A stretch of 64,000 nt of DNA from JAOSJT01 sp035362335. Lineage in GTDB: Bacteria > Bacteroidota > Ignavibacteria > SZUA-365. Below the pieces are notes generated by a model. The model saw nothing but the letters and a program-made list of their open reading frames with translations. It was not told the origin of the DNA and did no database searches. The DNA lies in contig DAOSDL010000004.1 of NCBI GenBank assembly GCA_035362335.1, forward strand, positions 134,324 through 198,323, written 5' to 3'. A program made the translations under genes and the position numbers. This document shows, one piece after another, positions 9,549-18,857 of this stretch. Each line of letters opens with the position of its first letter. Position 1 is the stretch's first letter.

Positions 9549-10664
9549 CTACTGATGGGTGACGATGCACCGTCGCAAGCGCTGCGACAGGACGATCATC
9601 AGGTTGACAAGATGCAGATTTTTCTGAATCATTTCAATTGCATTGTCAATCTCTTCCAACGCTTCGCCGCAATGCACATGGGGATAATGCTCGGCAAAGC
9701 GGGTCAGGGCGTCCCGCAAGTCCTCGTTCATCAGGCCCTCCGACGCACCCTCGTGCAGCAACAGCACGTCGCGGAACCAACTCCCCACGGCCACAAGAAA
9801 GCGAATCGCGGCCTGGCGATCGTCCTTCCCTATGGCCTGCTGAATGATGCCATGCAGTTGCATGGGATTGTTGCGTACCACCGCGCGGATGTACTCGAGC
9901 ACCTCCTCGCGTGTGACCACCTGCCCTGCCAGCGCCATGTCGAGCGCATCGCCGAAGCTGCCCGACGCCATGCGCGCGGCGGCCTCGGCTATGCCTTCCT
10001 CGATCCCGTGGCGGCGCATGAGCGCGACGCGAATGTCCTCGGGACGCAGGGGATCAAAGCGGATGAGCTGGCAGCGGGAGCGGATGGTGGGCAACAAGGC
10101 ATCGCGTTGACTGGTGGTGAGCACCAGCAGCATGTCGCCACCGGGTTCCTCCAGTGTTTTCAGCAATGCGTTAGCCGCGTTCGGATTCATGCGCTCGGCC
10201 TCGGAAATGATCACCACGAGGCGACCCTTGCCCTGCGCGCGGAAGGATGCGTCGCGACGGATTTCGCGGATACTGCTGACCTTGATTCCCGATGCCTTGG
10301 GGATGAGGATGCGGTGATAGGGATTGGCGGCCTTCTCATCGATCTGCGCGTTCACCTCCTCCATTTCCTCGGGAGTGAACTTGTCCAGTGGCGAACTCTC
10401 GTCGTCGCGCGCGGGCAGGGGAAACACCAGACGCAGATTCGGGTGCCGCAGCGAGTCCATCATCTCGCAGCTCGGACATTCGCCGCAGGCCGCATCCCCG
10501 CCGCGTTCACAGTTGAGCACGCGGGCGAGTTCGATGGCCATGGCGTCCTTGCCCGATCCGGCGGGGCCGTGGAACAGCAGTGCATGCGGCAGACGCCCGC
10601 TTTCGATCATGCGCCGCAGCATGCCTTTCACCCGCTGCTGACCGACGATGCTATCCCAGGACAT
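9549..10664 (-). CDS. holB: DNA polymerase III subunit delta' (HolB)
   Basis: A 371-residue clamp-loader AAA+ protein. It has a Walker A-like loop GPAGSGKD (residues 33-40), a four-Cys zinc module (Cys52, 60, 63, 66; CGECPSC), the sensor region ANALLKTLEEPGGD, and the SRC motif in IRSRCQ. The C-terminal helices are the clamp-loader collar. The start ATG 10664 has the SD GGAG. It sits between the Omp85 gene (30 bases upstream) and ricT (19 bases downstream) in a four-gene transcript. Confidence 0.93.
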   Translation of the reverse strand: MSWDSIVGQQRVKGMLRRMIESGRLPHALLFHGPAGSGKDAMAIELARVLNCERGGDAACGECPSCEMMDSLRHPNLRLVFPLPARDDESSPLDKFTPEEMEEVNAQIDEKAANPYHRILIPKASGIKVSSIREIRRDASFRAQGKGRLVVIISEAERMNPNAANALLKTLEEPGGDMLLVLTTSQRDALLPTIRSRCQLIRFDPLRPEDIRVALMRRHGIEEGIAEAAARMASGSFGDALDMALAGQVVTREEVLEYIRAVVRNNPMQLHGIIQQAIGKDDRQAAIRFLVAVGSWFRDVLLLHEGASEGLMNEDLRDALTRFAEHYPHVHCGEALEEIDNAIEMIQKNLHLVNLMIVLSQRLRRCIVTHQ

Positions 10665-10694
10665 GACACTCCGATTTTAAAATGAACACCGCAC

Positions 10695-12800
10695 TCAGAA
10701 CGCGTGGCCGATGCCGAACTGGAACACGCCTTTGCGCACCACTTCACTCCAGAGCTGGCGCTGGTAAAACCAGGCGTTTTCCCTCGACGACGGATTGAAC
10801 GCCTTCATACCGAAGTCCGCGCGGATCGGCCCGAAAGGAAGATTATAGCGCAGTCCGACACCGAAAGCAAGCGCCATCTCGCTCAGGTTGAGTCTCGAAA
10901 ACTCCGGCCAGAGATTTCCCGCATCGGCGAACACCACCAGCCACAGTCCGTTGAGAATGTTTTTCGCCCGGGGAAAAAGATCCCAGCGTATTTCCGCGGA
11001 CAGCTCCACCAGACCATTGCCGCCGTAGGACGAGCCGAGCGTATCCACGGCCAACTCGCGCGCCGTCCAGCCGCGGACGCTGGATGCGCCACCCGCGTAG
11101 TAGCGACGGTTCACCGGCACGGGCAAATTCTGCTCCTTGCTGTCGCCGTGGCGATGGATCATGCCCACGCGAAGACGCGCACCGAAAATCGTGGTGCCAA
11201 TGGCTGACAGGTCGGTAAAATAGCGCAGAATGGTTTCGGCCTTCGTGTATTGGGTGGAGCGAATCCCCTTCGCGGCATTGGCCTGGGGCAAAGGACTGAT
11301 ACCCGCGCTCTCGAGCAATCCGGCTTCCTCGAAAATGCCCTTGATCGACCAGCCCTGCGACGGATTGAAAAAATCGTTGGTCATGTCCCGTTCGAGACTG
11401 ACGCTGCGTATGGCGTTGCGAAAATTGATGGTCTCGGTGGTATCGATGGAAATCAAGCCGCTGCCCAGCAACACGCGCGGATCGCCGTTGAACTCGGAAA
11501 TCTCATAGGTCACGCTGGCCTCGCCCACCACACGTGGCGAGAAAAAGCGCTGCCCGCCGAGCACGAGCTGGAGAATGGTGCCCTCGGCCAGATCCGCCTC
11601 CGCCACCAGACTGTAGGCGCCGGACAGATAGCCGGAATTCCTCACCGAAAACAGATAGGGCTGTACGAAGCGCAACTGCGATGTGGCCTGATAGGTGCGC
11701 GTGAAATACGGCAGACGCCCGAGCACATTGACGCGCGACGTCAGTGCCTGCGCGCCGCCGAACACATTGCGCATGGAGAAGCTCACTTCGGCGCCGGTGC
11801 TGAGACCGCGCAGTTGATTGTTCAGCACGAGAGCCGGCGCAAGCTCGAAACGCTGCCGCGGCACAAGTTCGAGTGTGATGGGAACCAGCGAATCCGCTTC
11901 GTCCGTGATCGGCGGAAACTTCGGCGTGATTTGCACCGAACTGAACACATCGAGTCGGATGAGATTGGTCTCGCCCTCCGCTTGCCGCGTCCGCGAGTAG
12001 ATCTCCCCTTTTTCGAAGTCCAATCGATCGTAAATGATCTGCCGCGAAAGATTCAGCTCGTCGACACCGCGGATTTCCTCGCTGATCTCGCCGAAATACA
12101 GGCGTCGGCCATAGGCGAAACCAAGCTTGATGACCACGTTGTTGTTCGACAGCTTGCGTTCAACCACCACGCTGTCGGACGTGCCGCGCGGGAAACCATT
12201 GTCGGCCATGATGGCGAGCACGCGCTGGCGCTCGGCCTGCACGTCGTCGGCACGGTAGGGCTGCCCCGGACGCAGCAGGGAGGATGCGGAGATTTTCGCC
12301 TGTACATCGGGTGGCAGGCGCTCGAGGCGCCTGTACGCCACCGAATCGATGCGGGAGCGAGGTCCCTCAACGATGGTGATGCTGGCGTGCGCGCCATCCT
12401 CGCGAAGGTCGAAGCTGCCATCCACTGTGGCGTGGAAAAAGCCGTTGTTCTTGTAAAACTGCCGCGCTATGCCGACGTCGTCCTGAAACAGTTGCGCATC
12501 GAAATACCGCGGCTCGGCCGACAGCGGGAAACGCGCGCCGAAGGTGTGATACAGCCACGTCGGGAAAGCGCCCGGCGTGGGACGAGTGCGGAAGCGCGAA
12601 AGGAACTCGTCTTCCGAAAACGACGCGTTGCCCGTGATGCTCACCGAGCGCGTGAGTACGGAGTCGAATTCCGTTGGTCCCAGACGCTGCGCATGCAACG
12701 GCATTTCCGGCTGGAGGACCAGCCAGAGCGCAATAAAAAGAAGCCCGGCACAGCCGCGCCGGGCAAGTTGGTGATAGCTATGGATAAGAGCCTCGATCAC
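10695..12800 (-). CDS. Omp85-family outer membrane protein (BamA/TamA-like)
   Basis: A 701-residue outer-membrane protein with an N-terminal hydrophobic export segment ending PLHAQR, then POTRA-type repeats (VSITGNASFSEDEFLSRF and later units with A-x-I-x-I-x-EGP), then a 16-strand-like beta-barrel. RYYAGGASSVRGW corresponds to the barrel-lid VRGF/Y motif of Omp85 proteins, and the chain ends in Phe. The family inserts or exports outer-membrane proteins. The start is GTG 12800, and no better in-frame start precedes the export segment. It lies 21 bases after the DUF2795 gene. Whether it is the essential BamA or a TamA-like paralogue cannot be told from this window. Confidence 0.9.
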   Translation of the reverse strand: MIEALIHSYHQLARRGCAGLLFIALWLVLQPEMPLHAQRLGPTEFDSVLTRSVSITGNASFSEDEFLSRFRTRPTPGAFPTWLYHTFGARFPLSAEPRYFDAQLFQDDVGIARQFYKNNGFFHATVDGSFDLREDGAHASITIVEGPRSRIDSVAYRRLERLPPDVQAKISASSLLRPGQPYRADDVQAERQRVLAIMADNGFPRGTSDSVVVERKLSNNNVVIKLGFAYGRRLYFGEISEEIRGVDELNLSRQIIYDRLDFEKGEIYSRTRQAEGETNLIRLDVFSSVQITPKFPPITDEADSLVPITLELVPRQRFELAPALVLNNQLRGLSTGAEVSFSMRNVFGGAQALTSRVNVLGRLPYFTRTYQATSQLRFVQPYLFSVRNSGYLSGAYSLVAEADLAEGTILQLVLGGQRFFSPRVVGEASVTYEISEFNGDPRVLLGSGLISIDTTETINFRNAIRSVSLERDMTNDFFNPSQGWSIKGIFEEAGLLESAGISPLPQANAAKGIRSTQYTKAETILRYFTDLSAIGTTIFGARLRVGMIHRHGDSKEQNLPVPVNRRYYAGGASSVRGWTARELAVDTLGSSYGGNGLVELSAEIRWDLFPRAKNILNGLWLVVFADAGNLWPEFSRLNLSEMALAFGVGLRYNLPFGPIRADFGMKAFNPSSRENAWFYQRQLWSEVVRKGVFQFGIGHAF

Positions 12801-12821
12801 ACGAGCGCGCCCGGGGCGGGA

Positions 12822-13052
12822 TCAATAATCCTCGTTTTCTTCGTCCCCGTAGTAGAAATCCTCGTCCACAGGGAAATCCGTCCAGATGTCCTCGATTGAT
12901 TCGTAGGTTTCATCGGGATCTTCAAGTTCCTGAAGATTCTCGATGACCTGGAGAGGCGCACCGATTCGCGAGGCGTAATCGATGAGTTCGTCACGAGTGG
13001 CCGGGAATGGTGCATCATCGAGCCAGGAAGCGAGTTCCATGGTCCAAATCAT
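12822..13052 (-). CDS. Small acidic DUF2795-type protein
   Basis: A 76-residue acidic protein. Residues 14-45 (FPATRDELIDYASRIGAPLQVIENLQEL) match the DUF2795 pattern (WPATREELI-Y-A-x-x-x-A-x-x-x-V-I-x-x-L), and the tail is a run of Asp, Glu and Tyr. The function of the domain is not established. It is the first gene of the DUF2795-Omp85-holB-ricT transcript and has the best promoter in the window directly upstream. Confidence 0.75.
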   Translation of the reverse strand: MIWTMELASWLDDAPFPATRDELIDYASRIGAPLQVIENLQELEDPDETYESIEDIWTDFPVDEDFYYGDEENEDY

Positions 13053-13120
13053 GTGATGTTCTCCGCGATTGTCTATAGGTTGATGGTGAATTGCGTTCTA
13101 CCAGAGCAAAAATCAACGCG

Positions 13121-13152
13121 CAAAGTATAGTGAATGGGGCGCCCTTTGTCAA
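13121..13152 (-). promoter_or_regulatory. Promoter of the DUF2795-Omp85-holB-ricT operon
   Basis: On the minus strand, TTGACA (plus 13147-13152), 17 bases, then TATACT (plus 13124-13129) followed by TTG. This is a perfect sigma70-type promoter that also fits the TTG-N20-TAnnnTTTG form seen elsewhere in the window. It is about 70 bases upstream of the start codon. Confidence 0.8.
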
Positions 13153-13198
13153 GGGATTCCGACACTCCCCCGACGATTTTCCTTCCGGGAGCGTCGAA

Positions 13199-13411
13199 TC
13201 AGGCCGTGTTCCCCGAATTCTCCCCTTCTGAGCTGCCGCGCAACAGGCAGCGCGCATGCTTCGCATTGTAGCGTTGCAGCGAGATGCACCACACGGCGAT
13301 ATCGCGCCGGCAGGCTCCGGCAACGTTTGGATTGCCGAATTCGGCTTTGGGACAGGTGAAATCGCAGTATTCCGGCGGCGAGAAATCCTTCCCGCTCTGT
13401 CGCTTGCTCAT
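13199..13411 (-). CDS. 70-residue Cys-rich protein coupled to the O-antigen ligase gene
   Basis: ATG 13411 overlaps the stop of the O-antigen ligase gene as ATGA, the same translational coupling used between the other genes of this cluster, so the short frame is very likely translated. It has five Cys (16, 20, 34, 42, 55) in the pattern C-x3-C-x13-C-x7-C-x12-C, a basic middle and no membrane segment, which suggests a metal- or Fe-S-binding module. I do not recognise the family. It is the last gene of the LPS cluster. Confidence 0.7.
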   Translation of the reverse strand: MSKRQSGKDFSPPEYCDFTCPKAEFGNPNVAGACRRDIAVWCISLQRYNAKHARCLLRGSSEGENSGNTA

Positions 13412-14652
13412 TGCTTTCCCCCTTCCGGCTGTATGCGCAGCGCCGCCACGGCTATTCCCGCGGTGGTCCACAGCATCAGCATGATTTCGTGATCGCCGAG
13501 ATTGTATTCGGCGATACCATTGACCAACACGCCCAGCAGCGTTGCAAACGCGCCAAGCGCCACCAGAGCACCGATGCCCGTGCCACGTCGGAATCCCCGC
13601 CACAGCAGCAGTGCGTACGCGCCCAGCAGGGCCATCATCGCGGCAAAGCCCACGATGCCATGTGTCGCGAGCAGATGCACGTAGCTGTTGTGCAAATGGC
13701 CGCCCTCGTCCTTGGTGGCATCGGGCACGTATTCGCGGTACATGCGATGCATTTCGCCATCGCCCAGACCGAACAGCGGATGATCGAGAAACATGCGCCA
13801 GCCGGTTTCCACCATGCGCAAGCGGCTGCGGTTGCTGTTGGCCAACACCTCGGCGCGCTGCACGTCCTCCGCGCTGACGGGCGAAGCCGCGCGCAAGGTG
13901 TCCGCTGGTGCGGGCGCGCCGAACTGGAACATATGCGTCACGCGATCGGTGAAGCGCGCGGGGGCCAGCAGCATGAACAGCACTCCCAGGGCCAGCAATG
14001 CTCCAAGCAGGAGGCGATACCGCAGCACACCAAGCAGCACCGCGCCCGCGGCGAATCCCAGCCAACTGCTGCGCGTCTGTGTGAGCATGAGCGCGACCAG
14101 TGTCAGCAGCACCGTGGCGGCGTACACGTAGCGCTCGCCGCGCGGCGTGGCGCGGTCCAGCAGCAGCGGAAGGAAGAGCAGCACGAGCATCATGCGTAAT
14201 CCGCCAGCGGTCATGTAATGCTGGAAAAAGCCCAGGCGATCGAGCTTCGCAATGAAAAATGCCGCTATGCCCAGCAGCGAGTACGCGCCCGCGACGATGG
14301 CGAGATACATCAGGAAACGGCGCAGCTTCTGCTCGTCGCCAAGCGCGGCCGCCACGATGTACACCATGGCGATCAGCAGCACGCGCTTCGCGCTGCCGAG
14401 GGCGGACTCCGGATAGCGTGCGAACAGCACCATGAGCAGCACGGCGGCGATCCACGCAAGGAAGTACCATTCCAGTCCCGTGCGCCGCAGCACCGCGTGC
14501 CGGTCGCTCACGGCGAGCCACACAAACAGCAGCACAGCCGCGACGAAGGCCAGCGACGACAGCGCCATGGAGAACAGTATTCCGCCCGCGCAGAGCAGCG
14601 CGGCCAGAAACAGCCCGACGCGCAGGCGATCGCTATGCGTGACGGCGCTCAC
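13408..14652 (-). CDS. O-antigen ligase family protein (WaaL/Wzy-like)
   Basis: A 414-residue polytopic inner-membrane protein with about 11-12 hydrophobic segments. A large periplasmic loop in the C-terminal half contains DHPLFGLGDGEMHRMY and GGHLHNSYVHLLATHG, the H-N-x-x-(L/H) loop typical of the Wzy_C/O-antigen ligase family. It should polymerise O-antigen or join it to lipid A-core at the periplasmic face. The start is GTG 14652, overlapping the stop of the ABC transporter gene by four bases (GTGA). Ligase and polymerase cannot be separated on sequence alone. Confidence 0.85.
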   Translation of the reverse strand: MSAVTHSDRLRVGLFLAALLCAGGILFSMALSSLAFVAAVLLFVWLAVSDRHAVLRRTGLEWYFLAWIAAVLLMVLFARYPESALGSAKRVLLIAMVYIVAAALGDEQKLRRFLMYLAIVAGAYSLLGIAAFFIAKLDRLGFFQHYMTAGGLRMMLVLLFLPLLLDRATPRGERYVYAATVLLTLVALMLTQTRSSWLGFAAGAVLLGVLRYRLLLGALLALGVLFMLLAPARFTDRVTHMFQFGAPAPADTLRAASPVSAEDVQRAEVLANSNRSRLRMVETGWRMFLDHPLFGLGDGEMHRMYREYVPDATKDEGGHLHNSYVHLLATHGIVGFAAMMALLGAYALLLWRGFRRGTGIGALVALGAFATLLGVLVNGIAEYNLGDHEIMLMLWTTAGIAVAALRIQPEGGKQ

Positions 14653-16469
14653 AGGTGAAACTGCATCTGATACAGGCGATGGTACAAGCCGCCAAGGGCC
14701 AGCAGCGTTTCATGCGTGCCGGTTTCCACTACGCGGCCCGCCTCCAGCACGTATATGCGATTGGCTTTCTGAATGGTGGAAAGGCGATGCGCGATCACGA
14801 TCGAGGTTCTTCCCGCCATGAGATTCTCGATGGCGTTTTGCACCAGCACTTCAGACTCGGTGTCAAGCGAGGACGTGGCTTCGTCGAGAATGAGAATGGG
14901 CGGATTCTTGTAAATGGCGCGGGCGATGGACAGGCGCTGCCGCTGTCCGCCGGACAATTTCACGCCGCGATCACCGATCACGGTGTCATAGCCCTCGGGG
15001 GTTTCCATGATGAAATCATGCGCGTTTGCGGCCCGCGCCGCTTCGATAATGCGCTCCATCGAGGCCTGCGTGTCGCCGTAAGCGATGTTCTCGCGAATGC
15101 TGGCATTGAAGAGAAATGTCTCCTGTGTGACAATTCCCATCAGTCCGCGCAGCGATGCCACGGTGAGGTCGCGTACATCGTGGCCATCGATCACCACCCG
15201 GCCTTCCGTCGCATCGTAGAAACGCGGCACGAGATCCACCATGGTGCTCTTGCCCGCGCCGCTCGGACCCACGAGCGCGATCACCTCGCCAGCGCGGATT
15301 TCGGCATCGATGCCGTCGAGCACGGTATCGCCGGTGTCGTAGCGGAAACGCACCTTCTCGAACACGATGCGGTCGCGGAACGCGTCGATCTCCGTGGCGC
15401 CGGGCCGATCCACGATGCGCGGCACCATGTCGAGCAAACCGAACACACGCTCGGCACCCGCAACGCCCTGTGCGGTCTGATTGATCGTTTGCCCGAAATA
15501 CTTCAGCGGCTGCATCATCTGCAGCATGGAAAATATGTAGGCCACGAACACCCCGCTGCTCATGCCGCTGCGGCCCGTGAGAATCGAATCGCCCATGAAC
15601 CAGAGAATCACCACCACCACCAGTACGCTGAGTGTTTCGGTGATGGGTGTGGACAATTCTCGCCGACGCTTGATGCGCACGAAGGTGCGATAATAGCGGT
15701 TGTTCTCGTCGAGGAACTTCCGCGTCTCGAATTCCTCCGTGCGAAACGCCTTGATAATGCGCATGCTCGACAATCCTTCGTCCAACACCGTGGTGATGCG
15801 GGCGATGGACTCCTGCAGCCGCTCGCTCTCGTGTTTGACCCAGTTACCGATGCGCGCCAGCACAAAACCGGTCATGGGAAGCAGGACGAGCACGAGCAAG
15901 GTCAATTGCCAGTCGATGAGAAAGAGCAGCGTGGTGTACACGAGTATCTGCGGCGGATCGCGGAACAGACTGTTCACCACGCCGATGGCCGAGTCGTTGA
16001 TCAGCTGCACATCGCTGATTATGCGCGACATGAGCATGCCCTTTTTCTCTTCGGTGAAATAACTCAGCGAGAGCCGGTTCATATGCTCGTACAGCGACTG
16101 CCGTAAATCCCGGATAATGCCCTGCTCCGCCGGAGCGATCACCCACAGCTGGGCGTAGTGGAACAGGTTTTTGAACAAAAATGAAGCGATGATGAGCAAA
16201 CACAGCATGCGCAGCGCCGACACCGGATCGGTGGAGGCCAACAGGTTGTTCATCTGCCCGAACGCCCAGGGCTTGATGTTTTCCAACGAAAGCGGCGGCA
16301 GCGCGTGATACACCGGCGGCGTTTTATCGAACAGCACGTTGATGAACGGGATGATGAGCACCACCGTGATCATGTTGAAAATCACGGAGAACAGCATCGC
16401 GACGGACGACAGGGCGAGGTTCCGCTTGTACGGCAGAACGTAGCGAAGAATGCGGGCGATGGTTTTCAT
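14649..16469 (-). CDS. MsbA-like ABC exporter (fused permease and ATPase)
   Basis: A 606-residue half-transporter. The N-terminal ~320 residues hold six membrane helices. The ATPase domain has Walker A GPSGAGKST, Q-loop VTQETFLF, signature LSGGQRQR, Walker B ILILDEATSSLD and the switch IVIAHRLST. It resembles MsbA and the lipid-A/glycolipid flippases. In this operon, between glycosyltransferases and an O-antigen ligase, it probably flips lipid A-core or a glycolipid to the periplasmic leaflet. Both ends have 4-bp overlaps with neighbours. Confidence 0.92.
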   Translation of the reverse strand: MKTIARILRYVLPYKRNLALSSVAMLFSVIFNMITVVLIIPFINVLFDKTPPVYHALPPLSLENIKPWAFGQMNNLLASTDPVSALRMLCLLIIASFLFKNLFHYAQLWVIAPAEQGIIRDLRQSLYEHMNRLSLSYFTEEKKGMLMSRIISDVQLINDSAIGVVNSLFRDPPQILVYTTLLFLIDWQLTLLVLVLLPMTGFVLARIGNWVKHESERLQESIARITTVLDEGLSSMRIIKAFRTEEFETRKFLDENNRYYRTFVRIKRRRELSTPITETLSVLVVVVILWFMGDSILTGRSGMSSGVFVAYIFSMLQMMQPLKYFGQTINQTAQGVAGAERVFGLLDMVPRIVDRPGATEIDAFRDRIVFEKVRFRYDTGDTVLDGIDAEIRAGEVIALVGPSGAGKSTMVDLVPRFYDATEGRVVIDGHDVRDLTVASLRGLMGIVTQETFLFNASIRENIAYGDTQASMERIIEAARAANAHDFIMETPEGYDTVIGDRGVKLSGGQRQRLSIARAIYKNPPILILDEATSSLDTESEVLVQNAIENLMAGRTSIVIAHRLSTIQKANRIYVLEAGRVVETGTHETLLALGGLYHRLYQMQFHL

Positions 16470-17305
16470 GCTGCTCCTCCCCCATCCGTTTCGTGGACTA
16501 TGCCCAGGCGGCAGCGCATGCGGCCCTCGGCCACGCGATGCTCGTACAAATCCTTGCTGCGCTGGGGAATGCTGGTGCGGGGATGGTGCATGTGGTATTG
16601 AATTGCGAGATGCCGGATGGATTTGGCCCGCAGACCGAGGAGTTCCAGGCGAAATTGCACATCGCTGTCCTCGCCCAGACCGGGACCGTCGTAGGCTTCG
16701 TCGAAGCCGTTGATCGCGAGAAGATGCTCCCGGGCCACGGAAAAATTGCTCCCGAGCATGCCCCTCGGCGAAGCATGTAATATGCGCCGGATGAGGGGAC
16801 TTTCAAAGCGCAGAGCATCCTCGACACGCACCGCGGCTCCGCGCACACCCTCCCACCACTCGCGCGGACCGATGCGCTCGAAGCGCCCGCTACGTATGCC
16901 ATCCACACCCAGCGCCGCCGTCCAGCGCGCGCTCATCTCGGCACGACGCCCGCAGAGAAACACTCCCTCCTCGCGATTGGCGGCATGATCCTCGAGAAAG
17001 CGCCGATGCGGTATGCAGTCGCCGTCGATGAACACCATCCACGCGCCATGCGCCTCGCGGATGGCGCTGTTGAGCATGACGTTTTTCCGCCATCCCTTGT
17101 CCTCGTGCCAGAGGTGGCGCACGGGAAAGGGCAAGTGCGCGCGCAGTTCGCGCACAAGCTCCGCAATATCCTCGGCCGAGCCATCATCGGCCACGAGCAA
17201 CTCGGCGTCGGTCCAGCTTTGCCGCTTCAGCGCCTCGAGCACTAGGCGCAGGCGCTCGGGCTGCCGATACACCGCGATGACCAGACTCAGTGCGGGAGCG
17301 CTCAT
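16466..17305 (-). CDS. Glycosyltransferase family 2
   Basis: A 279-residue cytosolic GT-A enzyme: LSLVIAVYRQPERL at the N-terminus, ELLVADDGS with the nucleotide-binding Asp pair, WMVFIDGDCIPHRRF with the metal-binding DGD, and FDEAYDGPGLGEDSDVQFRL with the acidic ED motif of the base region. It resembles the galactosyl/glucosyl transferases that start with a K-G-W-R-K-N segment. ATG 17305 overlaps the heptosyltransferase stop (ATGA); the long open stretch upstream in the same frame is a shadow of that gene. The sugar donor is not predictable. Confidence 0.9.
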   Translation of the reverse strand: MSAPALSLVIAVYRQPERLRLVLEALKRQSWTDAELLVADDGSAEDIAELVRELRAHLPFPVRHLWHEDKGWRKNVMLNSAIREAHGAWMVFIDGDCIPHRRFLEDHAANREEGVFLCGRRAEMSARWTAALGVDGIRSGRFERIGPREWWEGVRGAAVRVEDALRFESPLIRRILHASPRGMLGSNFSVAREHLLAINGFDEAYDGPGLGEDSDVQFRLELLGLRAKSIRHLAIQYHMHHPRTSIPQRSKDLYEHRVAEGRMRCRLGIVHETDGGGAA

Positions 17306-18321
17306 GTCGCACGCTCTCCGAGCGCGCGCAGCAGCGCGTCGGCCACTCGCTGCGGCGCTATGCCTTTCATACACACGGGATCGGGACAGTCGGTGCGGCG
17401 ACAGCAGATCGTGTCGATATCGTCGGCTTGCAGCACCGTGGCACGCTCGCCCCAGGGGCCCTGGCTTTTCGGATTCGATGGTCCGTACAGCGCAACCACG
17501 GCGGGACGCAGCGCGGTGGCGATGTGCAGCGGTCCGCTGTCGTTGCCCACAATGGCGGCGCATCGGTCGATGAGCGCGGCCGTGTCGCGCAAGGAAAGCC
17601 GCGGCGCGGCATGGACGCGTCCGGGAGCGTGCGCGGCAAGTGCCTCTGCGTCGGCGCGCTCGACATCGTTGCCCCAGAACACCACGAAACGCTGCTCGCG
17701 GAACTCCGGCATCGTCACCAGTTCCATCCAATACGGCAGCGGCCATTTCTTGGAAGCATACCCGCCCGTGGGGATGATGCCTATCACGGCATCGTTATCG
17801 CTACACCCCATCGCTCGCCATTGTCCATCGGCACGCTCCCGCTCGTCGTCGGCGATGCGCCACACCAGAGAGCGCGTGCGCAGCGGAATGCCCATGTACT
17901 GCAACACGAACAGATTGAACTCGGCCTCATGTCCATGATTGGCCGCATGCGCGGAGAGCCGGTGATTGTACAGCCATTTGCGTCCGCGAAAATCGAAACC
18001 GATGCGTGTGTGCGCGCCCGACACCACGGATTGAATCGCCGTGGCGGGCGAGCAGATGAGGTCGATGCTCAGATCGAAACGCTGCCGCCGCAAACGACGC
18101 AGGAAGCCCAACTGCCAGCGGATGCTCTCATCCTCGAACAGCAGCACTTCGTCCACATCCGGGTTGTTGTGCAACACCAAAGCGCTGGCGGTGCGCACCA
18201 CATAGGCGATATGCGCCGTCGGATAGGCCAGGCGCAGGTTGGCCAGCAACGGCGTGGTCCACAGCACATCGCCGATACCGCTCATGCGGATGACGAGAAT
18301 GGATTCGGCGGGAAATTTCAT
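17302..18321 (-). CDS. Glycosyltransferase family 9 (LPS heptosyltransferase-like)
   Basis: A 339-residue GT-B enzyme: the N-terminal ILVIRMSGIGDVLWTTPLL is the hallmark of ADP-heptose:LPS heptosyltransferases, and the C-terminal NDSGPLHIATALRPAVVALYGPSNP contains the donor-binding D-S-G-P/H motif. It transfers heptose (or a related sugar) to the LPS inner core in the cytoplasm. It follows the adenosine-specific kinase gene by 36 bases and is coupled to the GT2 gene. Confidence 0.92.
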   Translation of the reverse strand: MKFPAESILVIRMSGIGDVLWTTPLLANLRLAYPTAHIAYVVRTASALVLHNNPDVDEVLLFEDESIRWQLGFLRRLRRQRFDLSIDLICSPATAIQSVVSGAHTRIGFDFRGRKWLYNHRLSAHAANHGHEAEFNLFVLQYMGIPLRTRSLVWRIADDERERADGQWRAMGCSDNDAVIGIIPTGGYASKKWPLPYWMELVTMPEFREQRFVVFWGNDVERADAEALAAHAPGRVHAAPRLSLRDTAALIDRCAAIVGNDSGPLHIATALRPAVVALYGPSNPKSQGPWGERATVLQADDIDTICCRRTDCPDPVCMKGIAPQRVADALLRALGERAT

Positions 18322-18357
18322 CGTGTGTGACGCGTCCGGAATCGCTTGCCCGTGATC

Positions 18358-18840
18358 CTAAAACTTGTAGCCGATGGTCCGCAAAAACGCCTTGCGCGCG
18401 GCGATGTCCTCTTCGTTCTCTATACCCTGCGAAGGCATGCCATCGATCACCCCGAGAATGCCGCGCCCTTGTTCGGTCTCGGCGATGATGACTTCCGTGG
18501 GATTGGCGGTTGCGCAGTGAATGCGCGCCACCTCGGGCACCATTTTCACTGTGTTGAGAATGTTGATGGGGAAACCCTCCTCCATCATGATGATAAAGGT
18601 GTGGCCGGCGGACAGCGCGTAGGCATTGCGCCGGGCGAGGTCGATCAATTCCTCGCTGTTGCCCGACCAGCGCACCAGCGCCTTGCCGGAGGCCTCGCAA
18701 AAAGCGATGCCGAATTTCATCCGCGGCGCGGTCTGGACAATGGCTTCGTGAATGTCCTCGACCGTCTTGATGAAATGCGCGTGACCGAGGATGAAGTTCA
18801 TGTCCTCGGGTTTTTCGATGCGCAACACGTGCAATTGCAT
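18358..18840 (-). CDS. Adenosine-specific kinase (PF04008-type)
   Basis: A 160-residue protein matching the small DUF355/adenosine-specific kinase family, with the conserved stretches MKFGIAFCEASGKALVRWSG, SAGHTFIIMMEEGFPINILN and ATANPTEVII, plus GRGILGVIDG. Structure-based work on this family proposed binding of adenosine, but the physiological role is uncertain. I chose ATG 18840, which has the good SD AAGGAG seven bases upstream; the longer start at 18861 would overlap the upstream gene. It sits between a T9SS cargo gene and the LPS genes. Confidence 0.85.
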   Translation of the reverse strand: MQLHVLRIEKPEDMNFILGHAHFIKTVEDIHEAIVQTAPRMKFGIAFCEASGKALVRWSGNSEELIDLARRNAYALSAGHTFIIMMEEGFPINILNTVKMVPEVARIHCATANPTEVIIAETEQGRGILGVIDGMPSQGIENEEDIAARKAFLRTIGYKF

Positions 18841-18857
18841 GTCCAAGCTCCTTCTCG

